Assembly (NCBI GenBank): GCA_936450465.1 | Contig: OW388302.1 | Location: forward strand, 14,967,530-15,031,529 | DNA length: 64,000 bases | Direction: 5' to 3' | Source: Gibbula magus | Lineage: Eukaryota > Mollusca > Gastropoda > Trochida > Trochidae | Part shown: positions 36,205 to 46,710 of the stretch, piece after piece | Layout: each line of letters begins with the position of its first letter | How positions within the stretch are numbered: position 1 is the stretch's first letter | Notes under the pieces: generated by a model | Seen by the model: only the letters and a program-made list of their open reading frames with translations | Database searches by the model: none | Told to the model about the DNA's origin: nothing | Made by a program: the position numbers and the translations under genes

Positions 36205-37490
36205 AGGCAGGAAGTACTCACCACAGTTGGTTTCGCCTAATTCAATAATTCATAGAAATCAAATGCATTTAACTATGACACGATACAATAATACTTAATT
36301 GCAGTAGTTTGAATGAATTAATTGGTGACTGTGGTAAAAGTTTAGTTAAAGGGGCAGTAGCACGTTTTTTCGCTCAAATAAGTTGATGAAATATATTTGA
36401 AAAAAAAGTTCACCATTAGTAAAACATCCTTCTCTCTTCCGAAAAGAAAGTTTAAAATGAGTGTACATGTTTCGGTAAAGCCATGGGAATCGTTTTTGCA
36501 ATACAAAATAATAAATTGTGTTCACAATAAAATGGCCGCCATTCAATTTTTGCTTTATACGCAACATAGTTTTTACCAATACAGATAATTGGTTTGTGTA
36601 ATAAGATGTTTTACCCTCTAAAGTTAATTTAAATAACATAAACTATCATTATAAATGGGAAATTTGAAAAAATAAATTTTGCAAAAAACGTACTACTGCC
36701 CCTTTAAATATCTTTGTTTAATGAAGACGAGGGAAATAAATGAAATGTACACCAACATGTCTACTACATTTTTAAAATGTTGTAAATGTGTGCAGAATCA
36801 GGCGTATTACCCGAGAGAGAAGTATGCAACGTATTTAGCTTTCCGTCATGTCAATGAAATTAGTATTAGTATATCTATTGCTCTTTGACTACCGATGACC
36901 GATCAGCTGATATCGCTTGAATGACCTTGACCCTAAACGTAAACAAAATGGCTTCATTCGTCTCGATTGAAACGTATAACATATAATGCGTTAAAACGTG
37001 TGAATCTTGAATTACGTATGCAAGCAATGTAAAATAATATGTGTTTCCAAACCAAGCAGCAAATAAGGCGAAAATAAGTTTAGTAATAGACCCTAAAACA
37101 GCTGATAGAAAACTATTTAAAACTCAGTACAGCGCGTGCGTCATTATGGAACGTCATATGACCATTATGCGACACCTACTCTTAGCTAAGAGCTGTTACT
37201 ACATGGCAGAGTGGTGCATGAACTGTGTACACCCTGAGACTCGCCGGGTACATAAGAAAGAATGTATCGACTGTTAGCCAATGAAAAATGAAATTCATTT
37301 TCAATAAGGTTATCTTTGCTAGAACACTAGTTCGGTTTGGTCGTATAACTATTAAACTACAGTTTGTACATGTAATACATGTAAATGAAGGATATTTTAA
37401 TAATTTCTGAAAGAAACGTTATTTATTAACGAAGCACTATTCGTGAACATAAATTTTTCAGTTTTAGAGTTAAAATGTACAGAAGGATCT
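36205..37490 (+). mobile_element. MITE family E, copy 3, with nested MITE and extra interior
   Basis: The left part, 36205-36345 (ggcaggaagtactcacc, tgacacgatacaataatac, gaattaattggtgactgtgg), continues after the nested family A element at 36708 (aatgaagacgaggg, gttgtaaatgtgtgcagaat). An unmatched segment at about 36860-37370 separates it from a right-hand piece (ttcagttttagagtt). The right boundary is uncertain. Confidence 0.65.
36346..36707 (+). mobile_element. TTAA-type MITE family A nested in family E
   Basis: Full-length, 362 bp: TTAAAGGGGCAGTAGCACG to CGTACTACTGCCCCTTTAA. It splits the family E copy, so it is the younger insertion. Confidence 0.93.
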
Positions 37491-37905
37491 GTTAACGACT
37501 CAGATTACAACCATATTATGACGTCATTCGATTTTCTAGCTAACAAATGCTGTATTTCAGCCTTGAAATATAATCAGATTTTTCATCAGTATAATCTTTA
37601 AATTGACCTGAAATATTCTTACCCGTAAACAAACAGAAATGCGATGACCGTGGATACAAGCTTACCTATTCTATCCGCATGTTGAGTTGGAAACGAAGAA
37701 ACAGACAGGAAACAATCGAGGAAACATGATATGAAATGTCAATCGTCGACAGAAGGAAACACTTGTAACTTGTGTCAATCCTTGTTAAACATGTTTCAAT
37801 TCACAGACATTCCTAATTTAACCCAAATCTCCTGTACCTTGGAGGATGAATAACTATTGTCCTATGAATACACTGCTGTACCTGTTACGAACTATCTAGG
37901 GTATA

Positions 37906-38018
37906 TCACAATCTGCAGATTGTTCGAACAATCTGCAGATTGTGAGCTCACAATCTAGGAATATTTCACCATTCCTAGATTGTTTAAACAATCTGCAGAT
38001 TGTGATGATTCCTAGATT
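37906..38018. repeat. Cluster of perfect palindromes
   Basis: 37906-37945 is a 40-bp perfect palindrome built from two copies of acaatctgcagattgt around ttcgaa. It overlaps a second perfect palindrome, agattgtgagctcacaatct (37937-37956). An inverted pair, caatctaggaat / attcctagattg, and another acaatctgcagattgt follow. Confidence 0.9.
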
Positions 38019-38590
38019 GCATGGAACATACCTACCACGGGCAAGTCATAAACCAACTAACTTCTAGAAATATGATGATCACGTACGACTCTAGATAAGT
38101 AACAAGAGAAGTTTGGACAACATCTAAAAAGGATTGCAACATGTGGATATGGCTGTAGTGTGTTCCTTTTAACGTCAAATGTTAAAAACTTACAACCTAC
38201 TGTCGTCTATACACGCCGGGTATATACTTAATTGTTCAGAGATTCGCGGAAGTCTATTTAGGTATATTATGAAACATACACAGAAGTCGAACCTAGCTTT
38301 GGTTACATGCAGAGTATTGAATATCGTAAACATTGTCGGGAAACAGACATTTGTAGACTGCCGCTATAAACAGAAAAAACGGAGTTCAACAGTTTAGAAT
38401 ATGTTCAAAACGTTGAAATAAAAGGTAAGTGATTTGTGCACATACTTCATAAACCCGAACAGCTGTCTTGAGAAGAAAGAACGAATAGCGCCTCAGTTGT
38501 TATGTTAATACATGTTGTTAATAATGATCCAGTGTACGGTTGTCTTTGTATATAAGATGTGCCTTCTTTGAATGGTAATCTAGAAGAATG
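38019..38590. other. Unassigned sequence
   Basis: No gene or repeat recognised. A 72-codon frame here has no domain signature. Confidence 0.3.
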
Positions 38591-38598
38591 GTGGAGAA

Positions 38599-38885
38599 TG
38601 AGTGAGTGAGTTGGGGTTTAACGCCGCTTTCAAGAGTATTTCACTTATATCGCGGCTGCTAGTATTATGACAGGGAGAAAGCCCGCAACGCAATGTGGCT
38701 ATGCACTGTGGTGAAACCTGGAACTAGCGAATCATATTTGGTACTATGCTGACATTCAGTGTAGCATTGCACTGCGTGTAGAACAGTTCTCTACTGCAGA
38801 CAAAGTTGCCGTGCACCTGGCTGGATTCGAACTCCGGACCTCTTGATCAGAATATGTCCTAACCACTGCGCTATCCCACCCCCGA
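38599..38885 (-). mobile_element. SINE family 1, full-length reverse copy
   Basis: On the minus strand: head gggtgggatagcgcagtggt, B box ggagttcgaatccagcc, body cagtagagaactgttctaca, tail aaccccaactcactcactc. An imperfect flanking repeat starts tggagaa (38592-38598 and 38886-38892). It is the best-preserved tRNA-like head of the family. Confidence 0.88.
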
Positions 38886-38892
38886 TGGAGAA

Positions 38893-39365
38893 CGAAGACA
38901 CTTTTATGGATACAACTTCTATAAAATATACATTTTAAAAATTAAATGTTATCAAACTATCTGTATGCCCTTTGATTTTGTTGATAAAAAAGATCTCTCG
39001 TGCGAAGCTTTTTAGCGTAAAGATAGCATAAGTTAGTATTTTCATCTTAGCATTCGTACAAGAGAGATACAAGAGTCAAATGACCGTATTTTCGAATCTC
39101 TCTTTGTGTAGACCTGTTTGTATATGTTCATACCATAAAGTAACCTTTGCTCACGTATAAGGAGCTTCGAAACTCAAGGCCGAGGGTATTTCTATATCAC
39201 TATAACTCCGACTATTACTTCTGGAGTGGTAATATAATATATAAGCTATTGCAGCTTGTTTATCAAATAAACTTCTTTATGAAATAAATGTGCATAGATC
39301 AAAACTCCAATTAGCACGGACCAGATGTCTTTCGAAGAATGCACCTATTATGACTTGAGTGACTA
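38893..39365. other. Unassigned AT-rich sequence
   Basis: Nothing recognised. Confidence 0.3.
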
Positions 39366-39370
39366 AATTG

Positions 39371-39880
39371 CCAGGCAATAGAAAGTACTCACCTCGTTTC
39401 GATTAATTCAATATCTAAAAGAAATCAGATGCATTTGGCTATGGCACGATACAATACTACATATCTTCAGCAGTTTGAATGAATTAATTGGCGACTGTGG
39501 TTAATGTTGATTGAATTGTTTAATGAAGACAGGAGAAAGAAATGAAATTAACACCAACGTGATCCCTACCATGTTTAAAATGTTGTAAATGTGTGCAGAA
39601 TCAGACAAGTTTATTAATTTTCACATATAATATGTCTTATATGTCGATGAACAGTGGTGTATCATCAAAAAAAAAATTTTGCAGAAATTTAAAATTTAAA
39701 TTTAAATTTGTGTAAAATTAAAAAAACATATAGACGTATTCTTTGACTGCTGACTAAACACATGTACTTTTCAGTTTTAGATTATGACGTCGAAAACTTT
39801 AGATATTTGCCTTTGAAAAGCATACATATGATAAATCAACTAAAGTGAGTACTTTCTTTTGCAAGTCTGTTTGACAAGAG
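39371..39880 (+). mobile_element. MITE family E, copy 4
   Basis: Inverted ends are ggcaatagaaagtactcacc and gtgagtactttcttttgca. The interior has all family landmarks (tttggctatggcacgataca, gttgtaaatgtgtgcagaat, ttatatgtcgatgaacagt, ttttcagttttag). It is the most complete copy of the family. Confidence 0.85.
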
Positions 39881-40792
39881 CAAAGCACTGAGATTTTGCA
39901 AAAGATTCAGCTGTAAAACATGATATTGACAAATGAAATTATATCTATCTCTATATATCCCAATTTCCCTGCTAAGTGCAATTTCTATAGTTGTATCTTC
40001 TTCATTAAGGAAATGACGCCCGTGACAAAAATGAGTATCTATTTATGTTTTAATGGAATAGAAGATGAATTAGAAGTATGACATACCTATACAAAATATA
40101 TTGTATGTATAAAGGTTTCACTTGGTGAAATCCTCATTTCATGTGTGGCATCTTTGCAATCAAAGGTCTTCAGGAAGTATAGAAGATATACATGTGTACA
40201 GAAAATAAGTAATACGAGAGCAAGAACAACATCAACCATCTCCAAATTATATAGAGAGAGAAAGGAGGAAGCGAAAAATCTAAAAATTTCGAGCACGTAA
40301 TAATGTGGCAAGGAAGCTTCGTACTTGATGGACACTCGAGTACTCGAGTACAGGTCGGATCAAGCTCGAATCGAGTCCAAATTCTAGAAATCGAGTAGTC
40401 GGATTAAACACAGATACTTATGAAATAGCACTGCATTGGTTAACACAATCTCATTAAAACCATACCTCAATAATACTGCACTGCGTTATCTTGTGTAACA
40501 AAGTGCGGCATACTTAATGTCTTATTTTAATCAAGAAAGAGCTGGATGATTACAATGGCCCCTCACTATAACGCCATTCAGTATACCGCGAGGCCAACTT
40601 TAATATTTAAATCAAATGATATTTCATTTCAAATCCTATTTGAACATCTAAAGCTTTACTAAACCATAATTTGATATTCGGCCAGTAGGAGTAATCCCAC
40701 TGCATCCATTTTCTTTCATTCTGAATTTCGTTTGTATCTATATAGCATATGTAAGTACACAAAGTGTAGACACTTCTTAGGATCAATCTTAC

Positions 40793-40820
40793 CTCGCTTT
40801 CTGTACTCGTCAAAATCCAT
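40793..40820 (-). CDS. Candidate first coding exon of a group II (aromatic amino acid/histidine-type) decarboxylase
   Basis: On the minus strand, ATG at 40820-40818 in a good start context (tcaagATGG) opens MDFDEYRKR plus one base of the next codon. A strong splice donor follows, GAG|GTAAGA, with its GT at 40792-40791. Phase 1 with a leading G predicts glycine, giving MDFDEYRKRG. Animal aromatic L-amino acid and histidine decarboxylases begin with a closely similar E-[FY]-R-x-R-G-[KR]-E-M-V-D-Y segment; these are PLP enzymes that make dopamine, serotonin, histamine or tyramine. I know this similarity from the family and did not search for it. A GC-richer leader with CCAAT and CRE motifs lies upstream. 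No later exon (PLP-lysine HKW region, GYLR segment) was found in the window. Intron 1 may run beyond the left edge, or the match may be fortuitous. Confidence 0.5.
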
Positions 40821-41170
40821 CTTGAATCACAGATCCCGGTCTTGAATGTGCAATAAATCTGAACAGGCGTTTAACTGTTATTTGGACGGCTTAAAATCCA
40901 CAAATAGTTTCCAGTTTCCTTGATCCTAACTGCTGAAGTTGCAAAGTTTCCCTCTGGAGTTCTCGACCTAACCGAACATCCGTTGCAGGAACCGAGTTTT
41001 CCACTTTCAGCAGGACAAACCAATCGATAACACAAGATTGTTGCGTCGCTTTGATCTAACGGTACTGTCACAGGGAAAGTCTTATGGACTGGTGGAGACA
41101 CTGGCTTTGCACGCTGACGAAATACCCACTGGGAGAGTATATCAGAACCGGTACAGCCAGACGGGCTGTG
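40821..41170 (-). other. Putative 5' leader / promoter-proximal region of the decarboxylase-like exon
   Basis: About 350 bp with higher GC than the AT-rich flanks and no match to repeats in the window. A 102-codon minus-strand frame (41179-40871) is Cys- and Pro-containing but ends before the ATG. It may be chance or an upstream frame in an untranslated leader. No clear TATA box at a convincing distance was found. Confidence 0.35.
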
Positions 41171-41208
41171 ATTGGTCAAGAGTGATACGTCATATTTGTT
41201 TGATTGGT
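41171..41208 (-). promoter_or_regulatory. CCAAT - CRE-like - CCAAT cluster
   Basis: On the minus strand two ACCAAT boxes (41208-41203 and 41176-41171) flank TGACGTAT (41193-41186). Paired CCAAT boxes with a CRE-like site are common in animal promoters. The cluster lies about 350-390 bp upstream of the candidate ATG. Confidence 0.4.
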
Positions 41209-41339
41209 TTATTCCTAAAGGGGTGGTCTCCTAAATTAATGAAAGTAATTTTCAGTGGTTTGGTGACAAAGTGCACGGCCGAGATGTACTGCGGGGGCGT
41301 ACTTGATTGACGATCACAGTGCGACTATCATTGAGGAAT

Positions 41340-42340
41340 ACTATACTATTTAAACACGCCGCGGAACTTCACTGGCGCTTTCATTGACGATCCATACAAA
41401 ACTTGTTCTTTTGATAAAAACATGACATTTGTGTATAATTTGGCACGTTGAGTTTATGGTGCATCCAGTGTTTTTCACAATATCTTATTTTTTTCTTTAT
41501 GCGCTGTTTTCATTTCAAATACATTTACTCGATTTTAGCAACTGGTGCATGTCTCGCTAGAATATAAGACGTCACAAGAACGCTCGCAGGCATTGATACA
41601 AAAAGTCGTGAGCGCTAAACTGAAATTGTATTAATGTTTTCTACATTTTTCTTAGTTTTTTTTTTACCGGGGTTGGACAACCGTGTTTACAAAGAAAATG
41701 TTAAAGTGGCCGAACCACGGACAAACATGTTAGAACCAATGTCAATTTGACATATTATCAGAATAACAATAACATATTTAAAGGTTGACATTGACAAAGA
41801 ATGACATTTTAACATCATACCTCATATCAGCCCGAGACCCCAGTATTTACCTTGGGTAACGAATATATACGATATCAAAAGTATCATGTTGTAAGACTCA
41901 TATATCAAACTTTTCTTACTTACTTTTCTAACTTCACAAACAAGAAAAAGGTAAAGTAAGAATAAAAACAAGTAAGAATATGATATACGTTTTTCTGGAG
42001 AGAAAAAACACACGTGAAGATTTAACAAGATTAACTTTTATGAAAAACTATAGTGACCCGTGCCACTTACACAATCTACTAATTCTTACTAGGTTAAATT
42101 ATGTCAATTAATATTTTAAGAAATCAGATAACCCTTAAGATCGTCATCAACAGATTGGTCCAGAATATTAGTCACATGTGACATTCCCTGTGTTAGTGTT
42201 CCTGTGCACAAAGGGAGATAACTCTAATCTTAAGTTGCCCGGGTTGAAATGGCGGTTATATGGATATTCGGACCGGACAGCAAAATGGATGCTTTGTTGT
42301 AGATAGGCATAAAACGTTTCGCTAATGACACTCCCATTAG
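41340..42340. other. Unassigned AT-rich sequence
   Basis: No gene or element recognised. Confidence 0.3.
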
Positions 42341-42346
42341 CACACT

Positions 42347-42708
42347 GGGAATAGTTTTTGTCATTCGAAATAATAAAATGTGTTCACAATAAAATGACTG
42401 CCATGCAATTTTTGCTTTATACGCAACGTCGTTATTACCAATTATAATTATTGGTTTGTGTAATAAGATGTCTTACCCTCTTAAGTAAATATAAACGACA
42501 TAAACTATCATTATAAATGGTTAATTTGAAAACATAAAATTTGCAAAAACCGTGCTACTGCCCCTTTAAAACATTAAAATGTTTGTGTAATAAGATGCTT
42601 TACCCTCTAAAGTAAATATAAACGACATAAATTAGCATTATAAATGGTTAAATTGAAAAAATAAAATATGCAAAAACCGTGCTACTGCCCCATTAAAACA
42701 TTAAAATA
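42347..42708 (+). mobile_element. TTAA-type MITE family A, 5'-truncated, with tandemly duplicated 3' end
   Basis: Starts inside the element (gggaatagtttttgtcattc) and runs to CGTGCTACTGCCCCTTTAA at 42569. The last 127 bp (42454-42580) are repeated directly at 42581-42708, including the 3' inverted repeat and the flanking aacattaaaat. Confidence 0.88.
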
Positions 42709-43309
42709 TGAACCCAAATAATATGTTTCAACTGGAGAACTCGATAATAATGTGCTAATAAAATATACGTGCATGTAAACAGGAATGTCCCCTCGAATTT
42801 TGTTTCCACAAAAAATATTCTAACAAACAAAATCAAATATTTTAGTTTGATGAGAGCATCTTCTGCGGTAAATATTTGTCAACCAAAGTTCAAGAACATT
42901 CCGGAATTGATGGTTTCACAGCACTCCCAGTAAACATGGCATATGCTCTGGGGAACAACCTTGCAAAAGCTACACACATCCTTATAAACGAGATTAATTT
43001 TCATTAGCTCCATTTTAGTGTAAATAACTCTTTGCAAGAACCTGCATTGGAAATCCAGAAGTTTAACATCTTTCAGGCCATGTCTATAGGAATTAAAAAT
43101 GTTGTACCAGTCACAATCTCAGTGTGCAATATAAGTTACAGTGTTTCTCAGACGATACGACCATAATGCTGTTTGAACAAAATGTTACGATTTTATATCA
43201 GATCTTTTATTGCAAGCTTCAACATGTGAGACCTCAACGAAGCAAATATATTAATTATTTTTTGTACACTGGAGTTAACATTTGAGGATTTTTACATCCC
43301 TGACCAAGG

Positions 43310-43372
43310 TTCGTCAGTCCGTCTGTTTGTCAGTCCATATGTTCGTCAGTCCGTCTGTTCGGGTCGTGGCAC
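43310..43372. repeat. Short tandem repeat (GTCAGTCCGTCTGTTC)
   Basis: Three to four imperfect 16-20-bp units. Confidence 0.75.
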
Positions 43373-43419
43373 ATCAGACATCGACGCTATCAGTGTAGTT
43401 TAGCAACAACGGACGCAGC

Positions 43420-43620
43420 TCTCTGGATGGGTGGGTCACTCGCTTCATTGCTGGATAAAACTGAAATCTTCAAGGGTTGATTCCCTTCACTGAGACATGA
43501 GTTGAGAGGCTTATTGTGTTACCCTGGGTAAGTGATTTTATTCAAAGTGTGCCACTGTTCACCCAGCAGCATGGGTACCAGGTAACGGTTGTGGAGGTGA
43601 CCTTCTACAGCGACTTTAAG
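43420..43620 (+). mobile_element. SINE body fragment (central domain shared with family 2)
   Basis: Contains gggttgattcccttcactg (B-box-like), gtaccctgggtaagtgattt-type sequence, and ttcacccagcagcatgggta/ccagg. The last phrase corresponds to the aaatgggtacctg domain of the 8 kb and 2 kb copies. Confidence 0.55.
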
Positions 43621-43820
43621 CTATGACATTTATTTACAGTGGATAGAGCAGTAATATGACAATATAATTAAAGATCATTTATGAGAATGTAAAAGCTTCC
43701 GTTAAAGAATAATAATGAATTTGACAAGGCTGGGTACTTAGTCCACATTTGTTCTCATTCTCTATCAAAGAATTAACAATACAAATAGAAAACAATAGCT
43801 AAAATGAATCCAGTTACACC

Positions 43821-43933
43821 CAGGGAGCCGTTCCAGTAACCGATCTTAGCCTTAAAATCAATAGTAAGCCCATCTTTTATCACTGGCTAAGATTGATCTT
43901 AGGGCTAAGATCAGTTTGTGGAGCGGTACCCAG
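43821..43933. mobile_element. 113-bp foldback MITE
   Basis: The left arm (ccgttccagtaaccgatctt, agccttaaaatcaat) is the imperfect reverse complement of the right arm (attgatcttagggctaagat, cagtttgtggagcgg). Arms are about 50 bp with a loop of about 10 bp. Confidence 0.8.
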
Positions 43934-43935
43934 GT

Positions 43936-44150
43936 CTGTTTCAGTTGTCTCTTATATTATTTGTAGACGACATTTCTCCTCTCTCAAATACTGTTGCGGC
44001 TCTCCAGAAGCAAATGTTTAACAAGAAAACTATGTCAAACATAAAATATTCTCAAATACCGGCTAAAACTTCTAAGTCTGCCTTCTTATCGCTTACCAAA
44101 ATTGTTATGAAAATTAATGATGATTTAATATTACCAAAATGGGCGTGGTT
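43936..44150 (+). pseudogene. LINE reverse transcriptase remnant
   Basis: The translated sequence LILFVDDISPLSNTVAALQK matches the pattern around the catalytic box of non-LTR reverse transcriptases ([YF]xDD followed by a leucine-rich SNTxxxLQ helix). After about 30 residues the match fades, then LTKIVMKINDDLILPKWAWF weakly resembles the downstream thumb region. An internal deletion and general decay are likely. Confidence 0.5.
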
Positions 44151-44649
44151 TTCATGATTATTAGTATCATTCACACAGTTTTTCCACGATTTCAATGGAA
44201 TTTTATATTAATTATTGTTTCAGCATAACGTGGTGCCCACCATTAATTATATTTCAGAAATTAGTTCATCTTTCACTTTTAGTAGGCGTTTCTTTTGGCC
44301 GACAGTGTATACAAAAATAAAGTAAGTTTATCGCGTTTCGGATATTGACCCCATAAGGATTTGAAATTGATATTGTAAAATAAATAGAGAAGATAGATTA
44401 TGTAAAAAAATACAATATCAATATCATAGAAAACGAATATAATTTGTGTGCTCGCGTGTCGATTGTGTAATGAATTATGCAGAAACAATTAATTTTTATT
44501 ATGTGCATACCTCTAGCGGACAAATCATCAACTTAATTAAATTGTAACAGTTATAATGTAATTCAAAATCGTCCTATATGTTTATATACCACACAATGAA
44601 AATCAGGAAAGAATCATAATATAAGCATAATAGGTCACTATTGTTTATA

Positions 44650-44845
44650 TACATATACTCATGGTAAAAATGGTTGACACCCCCTAAAAGTTACAGGAAT
44701 TAAATGTTATATAAACAAATTTTGTGGGTAAAACATGTAACTGCATGATGTCTTTTTGTGAATAGTGTCCTTGAGCATTTGCTATTTCTCCACTTGTACT
44801 TTAAAATACCAAAGAAGGGGAAATATCAGAAAAATGAAATTTGGT
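44650..44845 (+). repeat. Dispersed repeat family F, copy 2
   Basis: Matches 31705-31915: tatactcatggtaaaaatgg, cttgagcatttgctatttct, actttaaaataccaaagaag. A deletion of about 15 bp relative to copy 1 lies in the middle. Confidence 0.85.
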
Positions 44846-44949
44846 CAAAAGAGTTCATTCCTTGTGTCTTGAGATATTGGCATTGGTACATTGTTACAGT
44901 GTTTGAGTGTTCTCATTTCGATTATGATAAATAAGTAAGAGATGCATTT

Positions 44950-45128
44950 GAAAAACAATCGCTCAATGTAGCGCTCAATGTAGCGCATTCTCTCCTGAAC
45001 GACATGGTGCGATTCCTCGAGGTTTGCTCGCTTTGCTACGCAGCGCTACATTGAGCAATCGGGTTCAAGAGAGGTTCAATAGTAACCACTAATATACGAT
45101 TACTTTTAAACCTCTCTTGAACATGGCC
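44950..45128. repeat. Palindromic repeat family G, copy 3
   Basis: Contains atcgctcaatgtagcgctca, gctttgctacgcagcgctac, ttcaagagaggtt and an inverted aacctctcttgaacatggcc end. Confidence 0.8.
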
Positions 45129-45539
45129 AAGTATTCACTTCAAGTGAAGATTTTACAAGCTCTTTGAATAGACCAGGCGTCAAAGTTTCGAAAACTCCAG
45201 TTTTTAATTTTCTCTGTAAAATCTCCAATTAGTAACAGAGTCAAAATTGGTCTTACATTTTCTTTCAAATTCTTACTTGAACTATATTTGATTAAGTCGA
45301 AATGGAAGATTTTATTCCAAAATCAAGGAAAACGATTTGAACATTTGACTCTTCTGTCTATTTCATCATTACATTTATGTTCGTTCCTTCCTGTTGAACT
45401 TCAAAAATGAAATATAATTAAGTAAATATTTTTTTGTTATTTGTATTTACTTCATGATATATTCTACATCGTCTACATACTTTTAAAAAACAAATGAAAT
45501 AAAGACATGTGACTTTAGAACCTCTAAAAAGTGCTTACA

Positions 45540-45900
45540 CAGCAAATATGGCCTAGAGTTGACTAAAACGGGGGTCTTCAGGTACATTTTGTATCATAGC
45601 TTAAAAAACCCACACTACCATACATATTTTTTCATCGATTTCGGTACATGAACTTTGAAAACTATCAAAAAACGAAAAAAACCGTTCAATACTAGAAATA
45701 AGTATGTTATAGTTTCCCCATATAATCCAATGTTAAAATTGTACTTCTACTACTGACAGGCGTCATATCCCGAAAAAACCCACACAACCCCATATTTTTT
45801 AATGCTGATTTTTCAATCATATACTTTGATCTTTTAAAAGATATAAATTAGAAAAAAAAGTTTAATACTATAAATTTGAGGAGCGAATATCCTTAAGTTC
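45540..45900. repeat. Degenerate tandem repeat, about 175-bp unit
   Basis: Two drifting units share aaaacccacac-acc-atatttttt, tttcaatcatatactttga-type phrases and a gttcaatactagaaat-type end (near 45690 and 45865). Confidence 0.5.
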
Positions 45901-45961
45901 TAAATAATGACCCATTTACCTTTTAAGTTTCACATTATTGAAGATCATTCTTATAAACATG

Positions 45962-46140
45962 TTAAAGGTGCAGCAATTTTTTTGTTGGGGGTCACATATG
46001 AATAGTGTTATTTTATAGAACAGTACAGACTGTTGCCGAAAAATTACCATTTTGATGATATCAGTATAGTGTCAATATAAAAGTAAAGTAGTGCTGTATT
46101 AGGATAATGTCGGTTGCCGTTTCGAATCTCCTGATAACAT
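45962..46140 (+). mobile_element. TTAA-type MITE family D, fused to inverted family C
   Basis: Begins TTAAAGGTGCAGCAATTTTT, then ttgttgggggtcacatat, attaccattttgatgata and ataatgtcggttgc, as in the D copy at 62052. It ends at ctcctgataac, where inverted family C begins. Confidence 0.7.
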
Positions 46141-46515
46141 TAAATGCATTTAAGCATATGTAAATTGTTTGCATGTCTTCTTAAATTTGCCATTTCTTAT
46201 CAGAGTTTATACAATATATTGTTACGTTTGACGGTGAAGAATCCCATTACACTACCCGCTAAGCCGTATCCATAGAAAATGGTTATCCGTATTGGTAGAA
46301 ACGGTGGGATTTAAAGCAACACTTCTGTGGAACTCTTCAGTTTACGAGGTACATGTAGATGTGTAGGTCTCATGCGATTTTGCGAGTTCCGATAGAAAGA
46401 TGGTTGACTATTCCATCATGGTGCCATATTTAAAACTCTACCCTGAGTGTTTACCCATTGGTTACACTTATTTTCGTAAGGTCACTTTATTTCAGTAAGA
46501 ACGGCGTGCCTTTAA
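46141..46515 (-). mobile_element. TTAA-type MITE family C, reverse, internally deleted
   Basis: In reverse complement it starts TTAAAGGCACGCCGTTCTTA and ctgaaataaagtg, followed after a deletion by gtagagttttaaat, atggtgcc-type and ctatggatacgg blocks of the family C copies at 50934 and 60441. Confidence 0.75.
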
Positions 46516-46710
46516 CTATACAGTTGGACTATTTGCTTAAAATCACGTTAGTGTGACAATTGATAATAGTTAAATGTTGTTGATAGTGCAATGTTGAATT
46601 GTGTATAACATTAACAAACTTAAACAGTTTTAATGCATAGTTTAACTCAATATGTATCACTATGTAAACAAATTTAAAGCTGCATCGTATGCTAATTAAG
46701 ATCTAAGATC

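Noticed and set aside
37041..37277. 79-codon frame ending in a Cys-rich segment
   Set aside because: No recognised family and no clear splice or promoter signals. It sits in an unexplained segment inside a MITE copy and is mentioned only as an observation.
40871..41179. 102-codon Cys-containing frame on the minus strand upstream of the decarboxylase-like ATG
   Set aside because: No domain recognised. It ends before the candidate ATG and lies where a 5' leader is expected. It is kept as part of the leader region and not called as a gene.
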